A stretch of DNA of 64,000 bases from NCBI GenBank assembly GCA_026125665.1, contig JAHCKS010000011.1, positions 1 to 64,000 on the forward strand, in the 5' to 3' direction. The stretch comes from Rubrivivax sp. Lineage in GTDB: Bacteria > Pseudomonadota > Gammaproteobacteria > Burkholderiales > Burkholderiaceae_C. Shown piece by piece: positions 29,848 through 38,947 of the stretch. The notes under the pieces are model-generated. The model was not told where the DNA came from, searched no databases, and saw nothing but the letters and a program-made list of their open reading frames with translations. Numbering within the stretch: position 1 is the stretch's first letter; each line of letters starts with the position of its first letter. The translations under genes were made by a program, and so were the position numbers.

Positions 29848-31221
29848 TCAGCGGATCCGCCGCGCCTCGACGTAGTACCTCTTCTCGTGCGCCTCGCCCA
29901 TCGAGAAGGTCTTGCGCGGCAGCGGGCCCTCGGCGAGCACGCGCTTCAGCAGCTCGCCCTTGCCCACGGTGGGGAGGTGGAAGCCGGCCTGGCCCGGCTG
30001 CTGCGCCAGGCGCACGAGCGCCTCGTCGCCGTGCACGTAGTCGACGTCCGAGGCGCCACGCCGCGCGATGAAGTCGTCGGCGAACGCCTGCACGGTGCCC
30101 ACGGCGAGCGTCGCCGGCGGCTCGGCGATGCGCACCACCGCAAAGCGCGGGCCGGGCTCGACCAGGCCGAACGCCTGCATCGGCCTCGTCGCAGCGGCCG
30201 ATCCGGCGCCCGGCGCGCCCGCGGCGTCGGCCTCGGCCGCCCGCAGCAGGGCCTGCATGGCCTCGGCGCTCGGCACTTCCTCCAGCACGAGGCGGTGGCC
30301 GAAGGCCGCAGCCAGCGCGGCCCGCACATCGGCCCGCACGCCCACCAGCAGCCGGTGGATCGGCGCGAAGTGCAGCGCCGCGTCGTGGATGTTCTCCACC
30401 TCGACGAGCGCGAAGCGCGCCGGGTGGTCCGCAGAGGCGCCTTCGGCCTTCATCTGCTGCCAGATCGACTTCGCCGTGGCCAGCGAGTGATTGCCGTCGC
30501 CGACGGCGAAGAGCATCGGCGGCGTGTCGGGCGGCATGCCGTACCGGCGCGCCATCGCCGCGGGTGTGCCCAGCGCCGCCAGCGCCGCCGCCACGGCCGC
30601 GGCACGCGGCGCGTCCACCGCGCAACCTGCCACGTGGCCGCCGCCCATCATCAGCTCGGTCTCGTACATCTGCGACAGCTGCGCGCGCGCCGCGGCGATC
30701 GGCTCGATCACCGTGCCCTCGCGGTCGTCGATCAGCACCAGGACATGCGGCAGCTCGAGCTCGGCGCCGCGCCGCACCTCGATGCGCGGGGCCAGGCGCG
30801 CGACGATCGTGCCTTCGGTCGGGCGCACGAGGCTCGTCGAGTGGGGCGAGAAGTCGTAGTGCTCGAGGTCGAGCTCGAGCATCAGGCCGCGCCGCGTGCG
30901 GCCGTCCACCGTGCGCTCGACGAGCACCGGGCCGGCGTGCTCGACGAGCAGCCCATCGGCCAGGTAGCGCCGCATCGTCGCCTGGATGCGCGCGACGCGC
31001 TGCGCCCGGTCGCCGGCTTCGAGGTGCACCTCGGGGAAGATCAGGTGCAGCGTCGAAGGTGCATCACCCACCACCTGTTCGACCTGCTGCCAGTAGGCGG
31101 GCTCCGCGGTGTGCTGGTCGCAGGCGATGACGGCCCACCTGGCCAGGTCGAGCCCGGGCCGCGGCAGCAGCAGGCGCGGCAGGCGGAAGCCGGCGGGTGC
31201 CGGCTCTGGCGCTCGCACCAT
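29848..31221 (-). CDS. DUF1015 family protein
   Basis: This 457-residue cytoplasmic protein belongs to DUF1015, recognised from RWAVIACDQHTAEPAYW near the N-terminus and FAVGDGNHSLATAK in the middle. No catalytic function is established for the family; a HipA-like or kinase-like role has been suggested elsewhere but is not shown here. Its ATG overlaps the stop of the upstream DUF3297 gene by one base (TGATG), so the two are co-translated. Confidence 0.85.
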   Translation of the reverse strand: MVRAPEPAPAGFRLPRLLLPRPGLDLARWAVIACDQHTAEPAYWQQVEQVVGDAPSTLHLIFPEVHLEAGDRAQRVARIQATMRRYLADGLLVEHAGPVLVERTVDGRTRRGLMLELDLEHYDFSPHSTSLVRPTEGTIVARLAPRIEVRRGAELELPHVLVLIDDREGTVIEPIAAARAQLSQMYETELMMGGGHVAGCAVDAPRAAAVAAALAALGTPAAMARRYGMPPDTPPMLFAVGDGNHSLATAKSIWQQMKAEGASADHPARFALVEVENIHDAALHFAPIHRLLVGVRADVRAALAAAFGHRLVLEEVPSAEAMQALLRAAEADAAGAPGAGSAAATRPMQAFGLVEPGPRFAVVRIAEPPATLAVGTVQAFADDFIARRGASDVDYVHGDEALVRLAQQPGQAGFHLPTVGKGELLKRVLAEGPLPRKTFSMGEAHEKRYYVEARRIR

Positions 31222-31493
31222 CAGCCCTCCCCTTCGCCGCCGGCCGGGCGGTAGAAGGCCTCGACCTTGCCCTTCAGCTTGATCAGCAGCGGGTTGCCGC
31301 GGCGGTCCACGGTCTTGCCCGAGGGCACCCTCACCCAGCCTTCGCTGATGCAGTACTCGGCCACGTCGTGGCGCTCGCGGTCGTTGAAGCGGATGCCCAC
31401 ATCGTGCTCCAGCACCGCGGCCACGTAGTGCGGGCTCGTCGGGTCGGTGCTCAGCCGGTCGGGCATCGGTGGCTTCGGCGTGGCGTCGTTCAT
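31221..31493 (-). CDS. DUF3297 small protein
   Basis: The 90-residue protein matches DUF3297 by its core HDVGIRFNDRERHDVAEYCI and EGWVRVPSGKTVDRRGNPLL. It is small, charged and lacks a signal peptide, so it is presumably cytoplasmic. Function unknown. It is the first gene of a two-gene unit with the DUF1015 gene. Confidence 0.85.
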   Translation of the reverse strand: MNDATPKPPMPDRLSTDPTSPHYVAAVLEHDVGIRFNDRERHDVAEYCISEGWVRVPSGKTVDRRGNPLLIKLKGKVEAFYRPAGGEGEG

Positions 31494-31636
31494 CGCGTGC
31501 TTCCTCTTCTCGCCTCGGTGCCGGGCGTTCGCAGGGGCGGGGCGCGATTCTGCGGCACCGCGCGCGCGGACCGGGAGCCGCCGGCCGAACGCACGCAGCG
31601 GCGAGGCGGCGGCGCGCCCGCCACCGGCATCGCCGC

Positions 31637-31642
31637 TAGCAT
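31637..31642 (+). promoter_or_regulatory. -10 box directly upstream of the esterase gene
   Basis: TAGCAT ends 6 nt before the ATG at 31649, again with no room for a Shine-Dalgarno. Confidence 0.4.
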
Positions 31643-31648
31643 CGCCGC

Positions 31649-32332
31649 ATGACCCCGCCCGAAACGCTCGAGCTTCACCCTGGCGAGCCGCCGCGCGCCA
31701 GCGTCGTCATCCTGCACGGCCTGGGCGCCGACGGCACCGATTTCCTGCCCTTCGCCGACGAGCTCGATCTGGCGGCCGTCGGGCCGGTGCGCTTCGTCTT
31801 CCCGCGCGCGCCGGTGCGGCCGGTGACGGCCAACGGCGGCCACCGCATGCGCGCCTGGTACGACATCGTCGAGTTCGGCGCCAAGGCCGGCGCGGCCGCG
31901 GAGGACGAAGCCGGCCTGCGCGCCAGCTTCGCCGCCGTGCATGCGCTGCTCGAGCGCGAGGTGGCGCGCGGCATCCCGGCCTCGCGCATCGTGCTCGCCG
32001 GCTTCTCGCAGGGCTGCGCCATCACGCTGGGGGCCGGGCTGCGCTACGGGCAGCGGCTCGCCGGGCTCGTCGGCATGTCGGGCTACCTGCCGCTGGCCGG
32101 CACCACCGCCGGCGAACGCCACACGGCGAACGCACGGACGCCCGTGCTGCTGGCGCACGGCACACGCGACCCCGTGGTCGGCGTGGCGCGCGGCCAGGCC
32201 TCGCACGAGGCGCTGGCCGCGCTCGGCCAGCCGGTGGAGTGGCACGACTACCCGATGGAGCACTCGGTGTGCATCGAGGAGCTGCGCGAAGTCGAGCGGT
32301 TCCTGCGCCGCGTGCTCGCGCCCGTCACGTGA
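31649..32332 (+). CDS. Carboxylesterase / phospholipase of the alpha/beta hydrolase fold
   Basis: The 227-residue enzyme belongs to the small carboxylesterase/acyl-protein thioesterase family. HGLGADGTDF forms the oxyanion loop, the nucleophile is Ser120 in GFSQG, Asp lies in HGTRDPVV and His in YPMEHSVC. The length is typical. Its stop overlaps the GTG of the following gene (GTGA at 32329-32332), indicating co-translation. Confidence 0.92.
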   Translation: MTPPETLELHPGEPPRASVVILHGLGADGTDFLPFADELDLAAVGPVRFVFPRAPVRPVTANGGHRMRAWYDIVEFGAKAGAAAEDEAGLRASFAAVHALLEREVARGIPASRIVLAGFSQGCAITLGAGLRYGQRLAGLVGMSGYLPLAGTTAGERHTANARTPVLLAHGTRDPVVGVARGQASHEALAALGQPVEWHDYPMEHSVCIEELREVERFLRRVLAPVT

Positions 32333-33411
32333 GCGAGCCGCCGCCCGCAGCCGCGGCGGCGCCGGCGCTGCCGCCGCTGCGCCTCGTCCGGCCGCAGGCC
32401 GTGCACCTCGCGGCCTATCGCGCCGCGCTCGAGCGCGGCTACAGCCCGGACAACGTGCGCGGCGCCGCTGCGGCACGCGAGCAGCTCGAGGAGATCGCGC
32501 GCGACCCCCAGGCGTTCCTCGCGCAGATGGACGACCCCGAGGCGAAAGGCCCGCCGGTGACGATGCCCGACGGCAGCACGCGGCCGCGCATTCCGGGCCT
32601 GCGCCGCTGGATGTGGCTGGGGCCCGACGACGCACCCGACGGGTTTGTCGGCAGCGTCGGCCTGCGCTGGACCGCCGACGGCTCGCCGCTGCCGCCGCAC
32701 GTGCTGGGCCACATCGGCTACGCGGTCGTGCCGTGGCAGCAGCGGCGCGGCCACGCCACGCGTGCACTGGCGCTGACCCTCGAACTGGCCGCCGCGCGGG
32801 GCCTCGCGGAAGTGCAGATCACGACCGACCCGGACAACATCGCGTCGCAGCGCGTCATCGAAGCCAACGGCGGCCGCCTCGTCGAGCGCTTCGACAAGGG
32901 TGCGGTCTACGGCCACGCGGAAGGCCTGCGCTACCTCATCACGCTCGGAGACAGCACCATGCTCGAAGGCACCTGCCACTGCGGCGCCGTGCGCATCCGC
33001 ATCCCGCACCGCCCGGCCGAGATCACCAACTGCAACTGCTCGATCTGCCGGCGGCTGGGCGCGCTGTGGGCCTACTACGACGTGGGCACGGTGGCGTTCG
33101 CGGGCCACCCGGAGAACACCGAGGAGTACATCCAGGGCGACCGCACGCTGCGCACCGTGCGTTGCCGCACCTGCGGCTGCACGACACACTGGGAGCCGCT
33201 GGACCCGGCCAAGCACCCGCGCATGGGCGTGAACATCCGCAACTTCGATCCGCACGCCATCGGCGACGTGCGCATCCGCCTCTTCGACGGCGCCGACACC
33301 TGGCGCGCGTACACCTGGGAGGAACTGCAGCGACCTCGCCAGGCGGCAACGTCACGGCGCGAGGCGCCGCGCAAGGGCGCGGCCCGCAAACGCACGGCCC
33401 CAGCGCGGTGA
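32329..33411 (+). CDS. GNAT acetyltransferase fused to a GFA domain protein
   Basis: One open frame of 360 residues encodes two domains. Residues 1-207 form a GNAT N-acetyltransferase (GHIGYAVVPWQQRRGHATRA is the acetyl-CoA loop, with NIASQRVIEANGG). Residues 211-335 form a GFA / Mss4-like zinc domain with CHCGAVR, CNCSICRR and CRTCGCTTHW. They join at LGDST-MLEGTCHCG with no intervening stop. The ATG at 32959 has GGAG eight bases upstream, so the GFA part may also be made separately. The tail is Arg/Lys-rich. Substrates are unknown. Confidence 0.82.
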   Translation: MSEPPPAAAAAPALPPLRLVRPQAVHLAAYRAALERGYSPDNVRGAAAAREQLEEIARDPQAFLAQMDDPEAKGPPVTMPDGSTRPRIPGLRRWMWLGPDDAPDGFVGSVGLRWTADGSPLPPHVLGHIGYAVVPWQQRRGHATRALALTLELAAARGLAEVQITTDPDNIASQRVIEANGGRLVERFDKGAVYGHAEGLRYLITLGDSTMLEGTCHCGAVRIRIPHRPAEITNCNCSICRRLGALWAYYDVGTVAFAGHPENTEEYIQGDRTLRTVRCRTCGCTTHWEPLDPAKHPRMGVNIRNFDPHAIGDVRIRLFDGADTWRAYTWEELQRPRQAATSRREAPRKGAARKRTAPAR

Positions 33412-33483
33412 CGCCGCGCCCCAAAGCGAGGCGCCCGGGTTTGCGCTTGGTGCGCCCCGTTGCCGGCGCCGCAGAATGCGCGC

Positions 33484-33499
33484 TGGCATCGCCCTTGCT
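33484..33499 (+). promoter_or_regulatory. Candidate sigma-54 promoter before ureA
   Basis: TGGCAT-N5-TTGCT matches the sigma-54 consensus (TGGCAC-N5-TTGCA) at the key GG and GC positions with correct spacing. It would start transcription near 33510, only about 4 nt before the ureA ATG, which is unusually close and lowers confidence. No enhancer site was recognised. Confidence 0.35.
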
Positions 33500-33513
33500 G
33501 CTGGCCCCCCGAG

Positions 33514-33816
33514 ATGGAACTGACTCCGCGCGAGAAGGACAAGCTGCTCGTCTTCACCGCCGCCCTTCTGGCCGAGCGCCGGCGCGCGCGCGGGCTGAAG
33601 CTCAACTACCCGGAAGCGGTGGCCTTCATCAGCGCCGCCATCCTCGAAGGCGCGCGCGACGGCAAGACGGTGGCGCAGCTGATGAGCGAAGGCCAGCAGG
33701 TGCTCACCCGCGCCGACGTGATGGAAGGTGTGCCGGAGATGATCCCCGAGATCCAGGTCGAGGCCACGTTCCCCGATGGCACGAAGCTCGTCACCGTGCA
33801 CCACCCGATCGCCTGA
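33514..33816 (+). CDS. ureA: Urease subunit gamma
   Basis: This is the smallest structural subunit (100 residues) of the nickel urease, which hydrolyses urea to ammonia and carbamate. [20 protein letters not shown] and [21 protein letters not shown] are characteristic. The length is that of a separate UreA, not a fused gamma-beta subunit. I placed the start at the ATG at 33514, which gives the family N-terminus. It begins the urease cluster. Confidence 0.97.
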   Translation: MELTPREKDKLLVFTAALLAERRRARGLKLNYPEAVAFISAAILEGARDGKTVAQLMSEGQQVLTRADVMEGVPEMIPEIQVEATFPDGTKLVTVHHPIA

Positions 33817-33841
33817 ACCCCGCCCGAGCGAGAAAGGACCG

Positions 33842-34030
33842 ATGAAGACGACGCTGACCGCCGCCCTGCTTGCCGCTGTCGCCGCCGCACCGGCGCTGGC
33901 CCATCCCGGGCACGGCGCGCCGCCGCTGCACCTGCACGAGGCCGAGTGGTTCGGCCTCGTCGCGCTCGGTGCACTGGCCGCCGCCGTGGCGGGCGGGCTC
34001 GCGTGGCTGTGGCTGCGCGGCCGCCGCTGA
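33842..34030 (+). CDS. Small His-rich membrane peptide inside the urease cluster
   Basis: This 62-residue protein has a signal peptide ([20 protein letters not shown]), then [16 protein letters not shown] with five His in 16 residues, one TM helix ([20 protein letters not shown]) and a basic end RGRR. It would be a periplasm-facing histidine cluster anchored by one helix. The start follows GAGAAAGGACCG, a good ribosome site. The HPGH opening recalls the N-terminus of HupE/UreJ nickel permeases, but the protein is far too short to be one. A nickel-handling role is an inference from context only. Confidence 0.7.
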   Translation: MKTTLTAALLAAVAAAPALAHPGHGAPPLHLHEAEWFGLVALGALAAAVAGGLAWLWLRGRR

Positions 34031-34046
34031 ACCCGACGGGCCACCC

Positions 34047-34352
34047 GTGATCCCCGGCGAACTGCTGCCCGCCGCAGGCGAGCATGAGCTCAACCCCGGC
34101 TGCACGACGCTGACGCTGCGCGTGGCCAATACCGGCGAGCGCCCGATCCAGGTCGGTTCGCACTACCACTTCGCCGAGACGAACGCCGCGCTCGACTTCG
34201 ACCGCACCGCCGCCCGCGGCATGCGCCTGAACATCCCGAGCGGCACCGCGGTGCGCTTCGAGCCGGGGCAGGCGCGCACCGTCGAGCTCGTCGCCTTCGC
34301 CGGCGCGCGGCGCGTGTTCGGCTTCCGTGCGCAAGTGCAGGGGGACCTCTGA
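34047..34352 (+). CDS. ureB: Urease subunit beta
   Basis: This is the 101-residue beta subunit of urease. MIPGELLPA (from a GTG start), [19 protein letters not shown] and [17 protein letters not shown] are diagnostic. GTG at 34047 is the only start that gives the normal length. It ends at a TGA directly touching the structured repeat that separates it from ureC, unlike the tight ureB-ureC spacing normal for urease operons. Confidence 0.96.
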   Translation: MIPGELLPAAGEHELNPGCTTLTLRVANTGERPIQVGSHYHFAETNAALDFDRTAARGMRLNIPSGTAVRFEPGQARTVELVAFAGARRVFGFRAQVQGDL

Positions 34353-34659
34353 GATGAAACCTGTGCAGGTGGTGGCGGGATCGGGCCGGCGGGGTGCCCT
34401 GCTCCGCGAATGTCCTCTTTCGGCGGCCCTGCTCCGCAAGCTGCGCAGGGCCCCCGAACGCCCCCTTGATTTCGCTGCGCAGGGCACCCCGCCGGCCCGA
34501 TCCGGCACCGGCAGTGGCGCACCATCGAAGACAAACCACGGTGCCACGCCAAGGACGGCGGGTGGTCGGCGTAGCGAAATCAAGGGGGCATTCGAGCGCC
34601 CAGCGAAGCTGGTCGCTCGAAAGAGGACATTCGCGGAGGCGACCACCCGGCGGCCTTGG
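34351..34659 (+). repeat. Composite element of interlocking inverted repeats between ureB and ureC
   Basis: No gene fills the 377-nt gap. It contains exact or near-exact inverted pairs: 34378-34401 with 34480-34503 (24 nt, perfect); 34403-34422 with 34618-34637 (20 nt, perfect); 34461-34476 with 34573-34588 (16 nt, perfect); 34549-34568 with 34640-34659 (20 nt, two mismatches). A hairpin at 34592-34620 has 13-nt arms with one mismatch. The first 70 nt recur inverted at 1-67. The remaining bases to 34729 show nothing recognisable beyond the ureC leader. It looks like a mobile or repeatedly rearranged noncoding element. Confidence 0.85.
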
Positions 34660-34729
34660 CGCGCCACGACCTCGATCGTGTCGAGATTCATGGATCGCCG
34701 TTCGCGCGGCGCGCGCTGGAGCGACTGAC

Positions 34730-36457
34730 ATGGCGAAGATCGGCCGCCGCGCCTACGCCGAGATGTACGGCCCCACGGTCGGCGACCGGCTGCGCCTCGC
34801 GGACACCGCGCTCGTCATCGAGGTCGAAGAGGACCACACGCTGAAGGCCGGCGGCTACGGCGAAGAAGTGAAGTTCGGCGGCGGCAAGACCATCCGCGAC
34901 GGCATGGGCCAGAGCCAGCGCGCCAACGGCCCGGGCGCCGACGACGCCGTGGACACCGTCGTCACCAACGCCGTCATCGTCGACCACTGGGGCATCGTCA
35001 AGGCCGACATCGGCATCCGCGGCTGCCGCATCGCCGCCATCGGCAAGGCCGGCAACCCCGACGTGCAGCCGGGCGTGGACATCGTCATCGGCCCGGGCAC
35101 CGAGGTCATCGCGGGCGAGGGCATGATCGTCACCGCCGGCGCCATCGATTCGCACATCCACTTCATCTGCCCGCAGCAGATCGACGAGGCGCTGGCCAGC
35201 GGCGTGACGACGATGTTCGGCGGCGGCACGGGCCCGGCCACCGGCACGCTCGCCACCACCTGCACGCCGGGGCCGGCGAACCTGGCGCAGATGCTGCGCG
35301 CCGCCGACGCCTTCCCGATGAACCTGGGCTTCCTCGGCAAGGGCAACGCATCGCGGCCGCAGGCGCTGATGCAGCAGGTCGAAGCCGGCGCCGTCGGCCT
35401 GAAGCTGCACGAGGACTGGGGCACCACGCCGTCGGCCATCGACACGTGCCTGGGCGTGGCCGAAGCCACCGACACGCAGGTGTCGATCCACTCCGACACG
35501 CTGAACGAATCGGGCTTCGTCGAGGACACGATCGCCGCGACGAAGGGCCGCACGCTGTGCGCCTTCCACACCGAAGGCGCCGGCGGCGGGCACGCGCCGG
35601 ACATCCTGCGCGTGGTGGGCGAGGCGAACTTCCTGCCCTCCTCCACCAACCCGACGATGCCGTACACCGCCAACACGGTGGACGAGCACCTGGACATGCT
35701 GATGGTCTGCCACCACCTCGATGCGTCGATCGCCGAGGACCTGGCCTTCGCCGAGAGCCGCATCCGCAAGGAGACGATCGCCGCCGAGGACGTGCTGCAC
35801 GACCTGGGCGCCATCAGCATGATGAGCAGCGACAGCCAGGCGATGGGCCGCGTCGGCGAAGTCATCATCCGCACCTGGCAGACGGCGCACAAGATGAAGG
35901 TGCAGCGCGGTGCGCTGCCGGGGGACGGGCCGCACAACGACAACGCGCGCGTCAAGCGCTACGTCGCCAAGATCGGCATCAACCCGGCGCTGGCCAACGG
36001 CCTGGCGCACGAGGTCGGCAGCATCGAGGTGGGCAAGTGGGCCGACCTCGTGCTGTGGAAGCCGGCGCTCTTCGGCGTCAAGCCGAGCCTGGTGCTGAAG
36101 GGCGGCTTCATCGCGCTGGCGGCGATGGGCGACGCCAACGCCAGCATCCCGACGCCGCAGCCGGTGCACTACCGGCCGATGTTCGGCAGCTACGGCGGCG
36201 CGGTGGCGCGCGGCTCGCTCACGTTCATGAGCCAGGCGGCGGTGGCCGCGAGCGTCGCTCAACGGCTGAAGCTGCAGAAGACGGTGAGCGCCGTGCGCGG
36301 CTGCCGCACGGTGAAGAAAGCCGACATGGTGCTGAACGCCTACACGCCGCGCATGGAGATCGACGCCCAGACCTACGAGGTGCGCGCCGACGGCATCCTG
36401 CTCGGCTGCGAGCCGGCCACGGAGCTGCCGATGGCGCAGCGGTACTTCCTGTTCTGA
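34730..36457 (+). CDS. ureC: Urease subunit alpha
   Basis: This is the catalytic subunit (575 residues). The nickel-bridging carbamylated lysine is Lys225 in GLKLHEDWG; nickel-binding histidines lie in [10 protein letters not shown] and in [12 protein letters not shown], and the flap His is in [20 protein letters not shown] (His328-329). Numbering runs about eight ahead of the Klebsiella enzyme. The ATG at 34730 gives [20 protein letters not shown], the normal N-terminus. The segment upstream is the structured repeat. Confidence 0.98.
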   Translation: MAKIGRRAYAEMYGPTVGDRLRLADTALVIEVEEDHTLKAGGYGEEVKFGGGKTIRDGMGQSQRANGPGADDAVDTVVTNAVIVDHWGIVKADIGIRGCRIAAIGKAGNPDVQPGVDIVIGPGTEVIAGEGMIVTAGAIDSHIHFICPQQIDEALASGVTTMFGGGTGPATGTLATTCTPGPANLAQMLRAADAFPMNLGFLGKGNASRPQALMQQVEAGAVGLKLHEDWGTTPSAIDTCLGVAEATDTQVSIHSDTLNESGFVEDTIAATKGRTLCAFHTEGAGGGHAPDILRVVGEANFLPSSTNPTMPYTANTVDEHLDMLMVCHHLDASIAEDLAFAESRIRKETIAAEDVLHDLGAISMMSSDSQAMGRVGEVIIRTWQTAHKMKVQRGALPGDGPHNDNARVKRYVAKIGINPALANGLAHEVGSIEVGKWADLVLWKPALFGVKPSLVLKGGFIALAAMGDANASIPTPQPVHYRPMFGSYGGAVARGSLTFMSQAAVAASVAQRLKLQKTVSAVRGCRTVKKADMVLNAYTPRMEIDAQTYEVRADGILLGCEPATELPMAQRYFLF

Positions 36458-36500
36458 GAGGCCGGGCGGACGCTCGTCCAACGGCTTGCCGGGTGCTGTG

Positions 36501-37205
36501 ATGTCGCGTGTGCTGCTGCACCTGCTGTGGCTCGCCTCGCCCGCCCTGCCGGTGGGCGCGTTCAGCTACTCCGAGGGCCTGGAGTGGGCGGTGCACGAAG
36601 GCACGGTGCACGACGAGGCGAGCGCGCGCGAGTGGCTCGTCAACCAGCTCGCGCTGGTGGTGGCGCGCTCGGAGCTGCCGGTGATGGCGCGCGCCTTCGC
36701 GGCGGCCCATCGTGGCGACAGCGGCGACGCAGAGGCGCTCGCCGAGCTCAACCGCTGGGTGTGCGAGACGCGCGAAGCCGCCGAGCCGCTGGCGCAGGCG
36801 CAGCAGATGGGGCGCAGCCTGGTCGCGTGGATCGAGTCGCTGCAAGGCGACGCCCCCGCCGCGCCGGCGTCGCCCTGCCCCACCTTGGCGGTGCTGCGTT
36901 CCCTGCAGCCTGCGCCGACCTGGCCGGTGGTTCTGGGGTGCGTGGCCGCGTGGCGCGACGCGCCGCTGGACGACGCGCTCGCCGCCGCCGCCTTCGGCTG
37001 GGCCGAGAACCTCGTGCAGGCGGCCGTGCGCGCCGTCCCGCTCGGCCAGAGCGCCGGGCAGCGGCTGCTGGCGCGCCTGGTGGACGTGATTCCCGGCGCC
37101 GTGAGCACGGCGCTGGCGGCCGACGAACCGGTGGCCTTCGCGCCGCGGCTGGCGATTGCCAGTGCACGGCACGAGGTCCAGTATTCGCGGCTCTTCCGCT
37201 CCTGA
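36501..37205 (+). CDS. ureF: Urease accessory protein UreF
   Basis: UreF binds the UreD-urease complex and gates GTP-dependent nickel insertion by UreG. The 234-residue all-helical protein shows [24 protein letters not shown] at the N-terminus (family hallmark [16 protein letters not shown]). The ATG at 36501 follows the ureC stop by 43 nt. No ureE reading frame lies between ureC and ureF, where it is usually found. Confidence 0.95.
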   Translation: MSRVLLHLLWLASPALPVGAFSYSEGLEWAVHEGTVHDEASAREWLVNQLALVVARSELPVMARAFAAAHRGDSGDAEALAELNRWVCETREAAEPLAQAQQMGRSLVAWIESLQGDAPAAPASPCPTLAVLRSLQPAPTWPVVLGCVAAWRDAPLDDALAAAAFGWAENLVQAAVRAVPLGQSAGQRLLARLVDVIPGAVSTALAADEPVAFAPRLAIASARHEVQYSRLFRS

Positions 37206-37212
37206 CGAGATC

Positions 37213-37863
37213 ATGAACACGCAGCTGCATCACATCGCCCATCGCACGAAGAAGCTGCCGCCGCTGCGCGTGGGCGTCGGCGGGCCCGTCGGCTCGGGCA
37301 AGACGACACTGGTCGAGATGCTGTGCAAGGCGATGCGCGAGCGCTGGGACCTGGTCGTCGTCACGAACGACATCTACACGAAGGAGGACCAGCGGCTGCT
37401 CACGGTGGCCGGCGCGTTGCCGGCCGAGCGCATCATGGGCGTGGAGACGGGCGGCTGCCCGCACACGGCGATCCGCGAGGACGCCTCGATCAACCTCGAG
37501 GCGGTGGACCGGATGCTCGAGAAGTTCCCGGACGCCGACATCGTGTTCATAGAGAGCGGCGGCGACAACCTGGCCGCGACCTTCAGCCCGGAGCTCTCGG
37601 ACCTGACGATCTACGTCATCGACGTCGCCGCCGGCGAGAAGATTCCGAGGAAGGGCGGCCCCGGCATCACGAAGAGCGACCTCTTCGTCATCAACAAGAC
37701 CGACCTCGCGCCGCACGTCGGCGCCAGCCTCGACGTGATGCGCGCCGACACCGAGCGCATGCGCCCCAACCGCCCGTGGGTGATGACGAACCTGAAGACG
37801 CGCGAAGGGCTGGCGGAGGTGGTGCGCTTCATCGAGCGCAAGGGCCTGCTCGTTGAGGCGTGA
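37213..37863 (+). CDS. ureG: Urease accessory GTPase UreG
   Basis: UreG is the SIMIBI GTPase that carries nickel into apo-urease. In 216 residues the P-loop GPVGSGKT (24-31), the nickel-binding Cys-Pro-His (Cys82, His84 in [13 protein letters not shown]), [10 protein letters not shown] and the NKTDLAP guanine motif are all visible. The N-terminus has three His in ten residues ([10 protein letters not shown]), fewer than in UreG proteins that store nickel. It starts 7 nt after ureF. Confidence 0.97.
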   Translation: MNTQLHHIAHRTKKLPPLRVGVGGPVGSGKTTLVEMLCKAMRERWDLVVVTNDIYTKEDQRLLTVAGALPAERIMGVETGGCPHTAIREDASINLEAVDRMLEKFPDADIVFIESGGDNLAATFSPELSDLTIYVIDVAAGEKIPRKGGPGITKSDLFVINKTDLAPHVGASLDVMRADTERMRPNRPWVMTNLKTREGLAEVVRFIERKGLLVEA

Positions 37864-37870
37864 CGACGCG

Positions 37871-38788
37871 ATGGCGGTGCCGGCCGCAGCGGCCCCGGCG
37901 CGCCCCGGCTGGGCCGCGCGGCTGGCGCTGCGCGTCTGGCGCGACGGGCCGGCCACGCGCGTGCACGCAGCGCACGAAGGGCCCCTTCGGCTGCTGAAGG
38001 CGCTGCACCCCGAGGGGCCGGGCATCGCGCACGCGGTGTTGCTGCACCCGCCGGGCGGGCTCGTCGGCGGCGACCGGCTCGACGTGGAACTGCAGGTCGA
38101 GGCCGGTGCGCATCTGCTCGTCACGACCCCGGCGGCGAGCCGCTTCTACCGCAGCGTCGCGGGCGAGGCGGCGCAGGTGATGCAGGCGAAGGTGGCCGAA
38201 GGGGCGCGGCTCGAGTGGTTGCCGCAGGAGACGCTGGCCTACGACGGCTGCGACGCGCGCAACGCCTGGCAGGTGCAGCTCTCGCCGCGCGCTTCGCTGA
38301 TGGCGACGGAGGTGCTGGCGCTCGGCCTCGGTGCGGCGGGGCGCCCCTTCGCGCAGGGGCGGTTCGTGCAGCAGCTGGCCATCGAGGGACTGTGGCGCGA
38401 GCGCGGCGTCATCGACGCAGCCGACGCGGCGCTGCTCGACGGACCCTGCGGGCTGGCAGGTCGGCACGTGCTCGGCACGCTGCTGCTCGCGGCGGCCGAG
38501 GCTTTGTCGCCGCAGGTGGCCGAGCATGCGCTTGCCGCGGCCCGGCAGGCGATCGACGCGGCCACGAGCACCCTGCCGGGCGAGAGGTCCGCCCAGGTGC
38601 ACGGCGGTGTGCCCGGCAGCGAGCCGATGCTCGCCGGCGCGACGCTGCTGCAGGGCCGATTGCTGCTGCTGCGGGCGCTGGCGCACGACGTGCAGCCGCT
38701 CGCGCGGCTGCTGCGCGACGTGCGCGGCCACTGGCGCCGCGCCGTGTGGGGCCTCGGCGCGAACGAACCGCGCCTGTGGGCGCTGTGA
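37871..38788 (+). CDS. ureD: Urease accessory protein UreD
   Basis: UreD (UreH) is the scaffold that docks UreF and UreG onto urease. The 305-residue protein contains LLHPPGGLVGGDRLDVELQV and TTPAASRFYRS, then LEWLPQETLAYDGC, all typical. The start at 37871 lies 8 nt after ureG. Its position at the end of the cluster is unusual; in most betaproteobacteria ureD comes first. Confidence 0.95.
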   Translation: MAVPAAAAPARPGWAARLALRVWRDGPATRVHAAHEGPLRLLKALHPEGPGIAHAVLLHPPGGLVGGDRLDVELQVEAGAHLLVTTPAASRFYRSVAGEAAQVMQAKVAEGARLEWLPQETLAYDGCDARNAWQVQLSPRASLMATEVLALGLGAAGRPFAQGRFVQQLAIEGLWRERGVIDAADAALLDGPCGLAGRHVLGTLLLAAAEALSPQVAEHALAAARQAIDAATSTLPGERSAQVHGGVPGSEPMLAGATLLQGRLLLLRALAHDVQPLARLLRDVRGHWRRAVWGLGANEPRLWAL

Positions 38789-38947
38789 CGGCGACGGCGC
38801 TGCTCTCGCGAGAAGCTGAACCTTGCTTCGTGCGGACTCGCGGCGCGCAAGTCCGAGGCGCTCGTGGTCTTGACGCGCGAACACTCGAACGGCGGCACGG
38901 CGCTGCGAGTCCCCGCCCGCCCGGGCGCCACCCACGTACGTCGAGGG

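Noticed and set aside
34394-34729. Upstream extension of the ureC frame through the repeat element
   Set aside because: The frame is open, but the peptide is Arg/Pro-rich and unlike any urease N-terminus; the ATG at 34730 gives the normal start.
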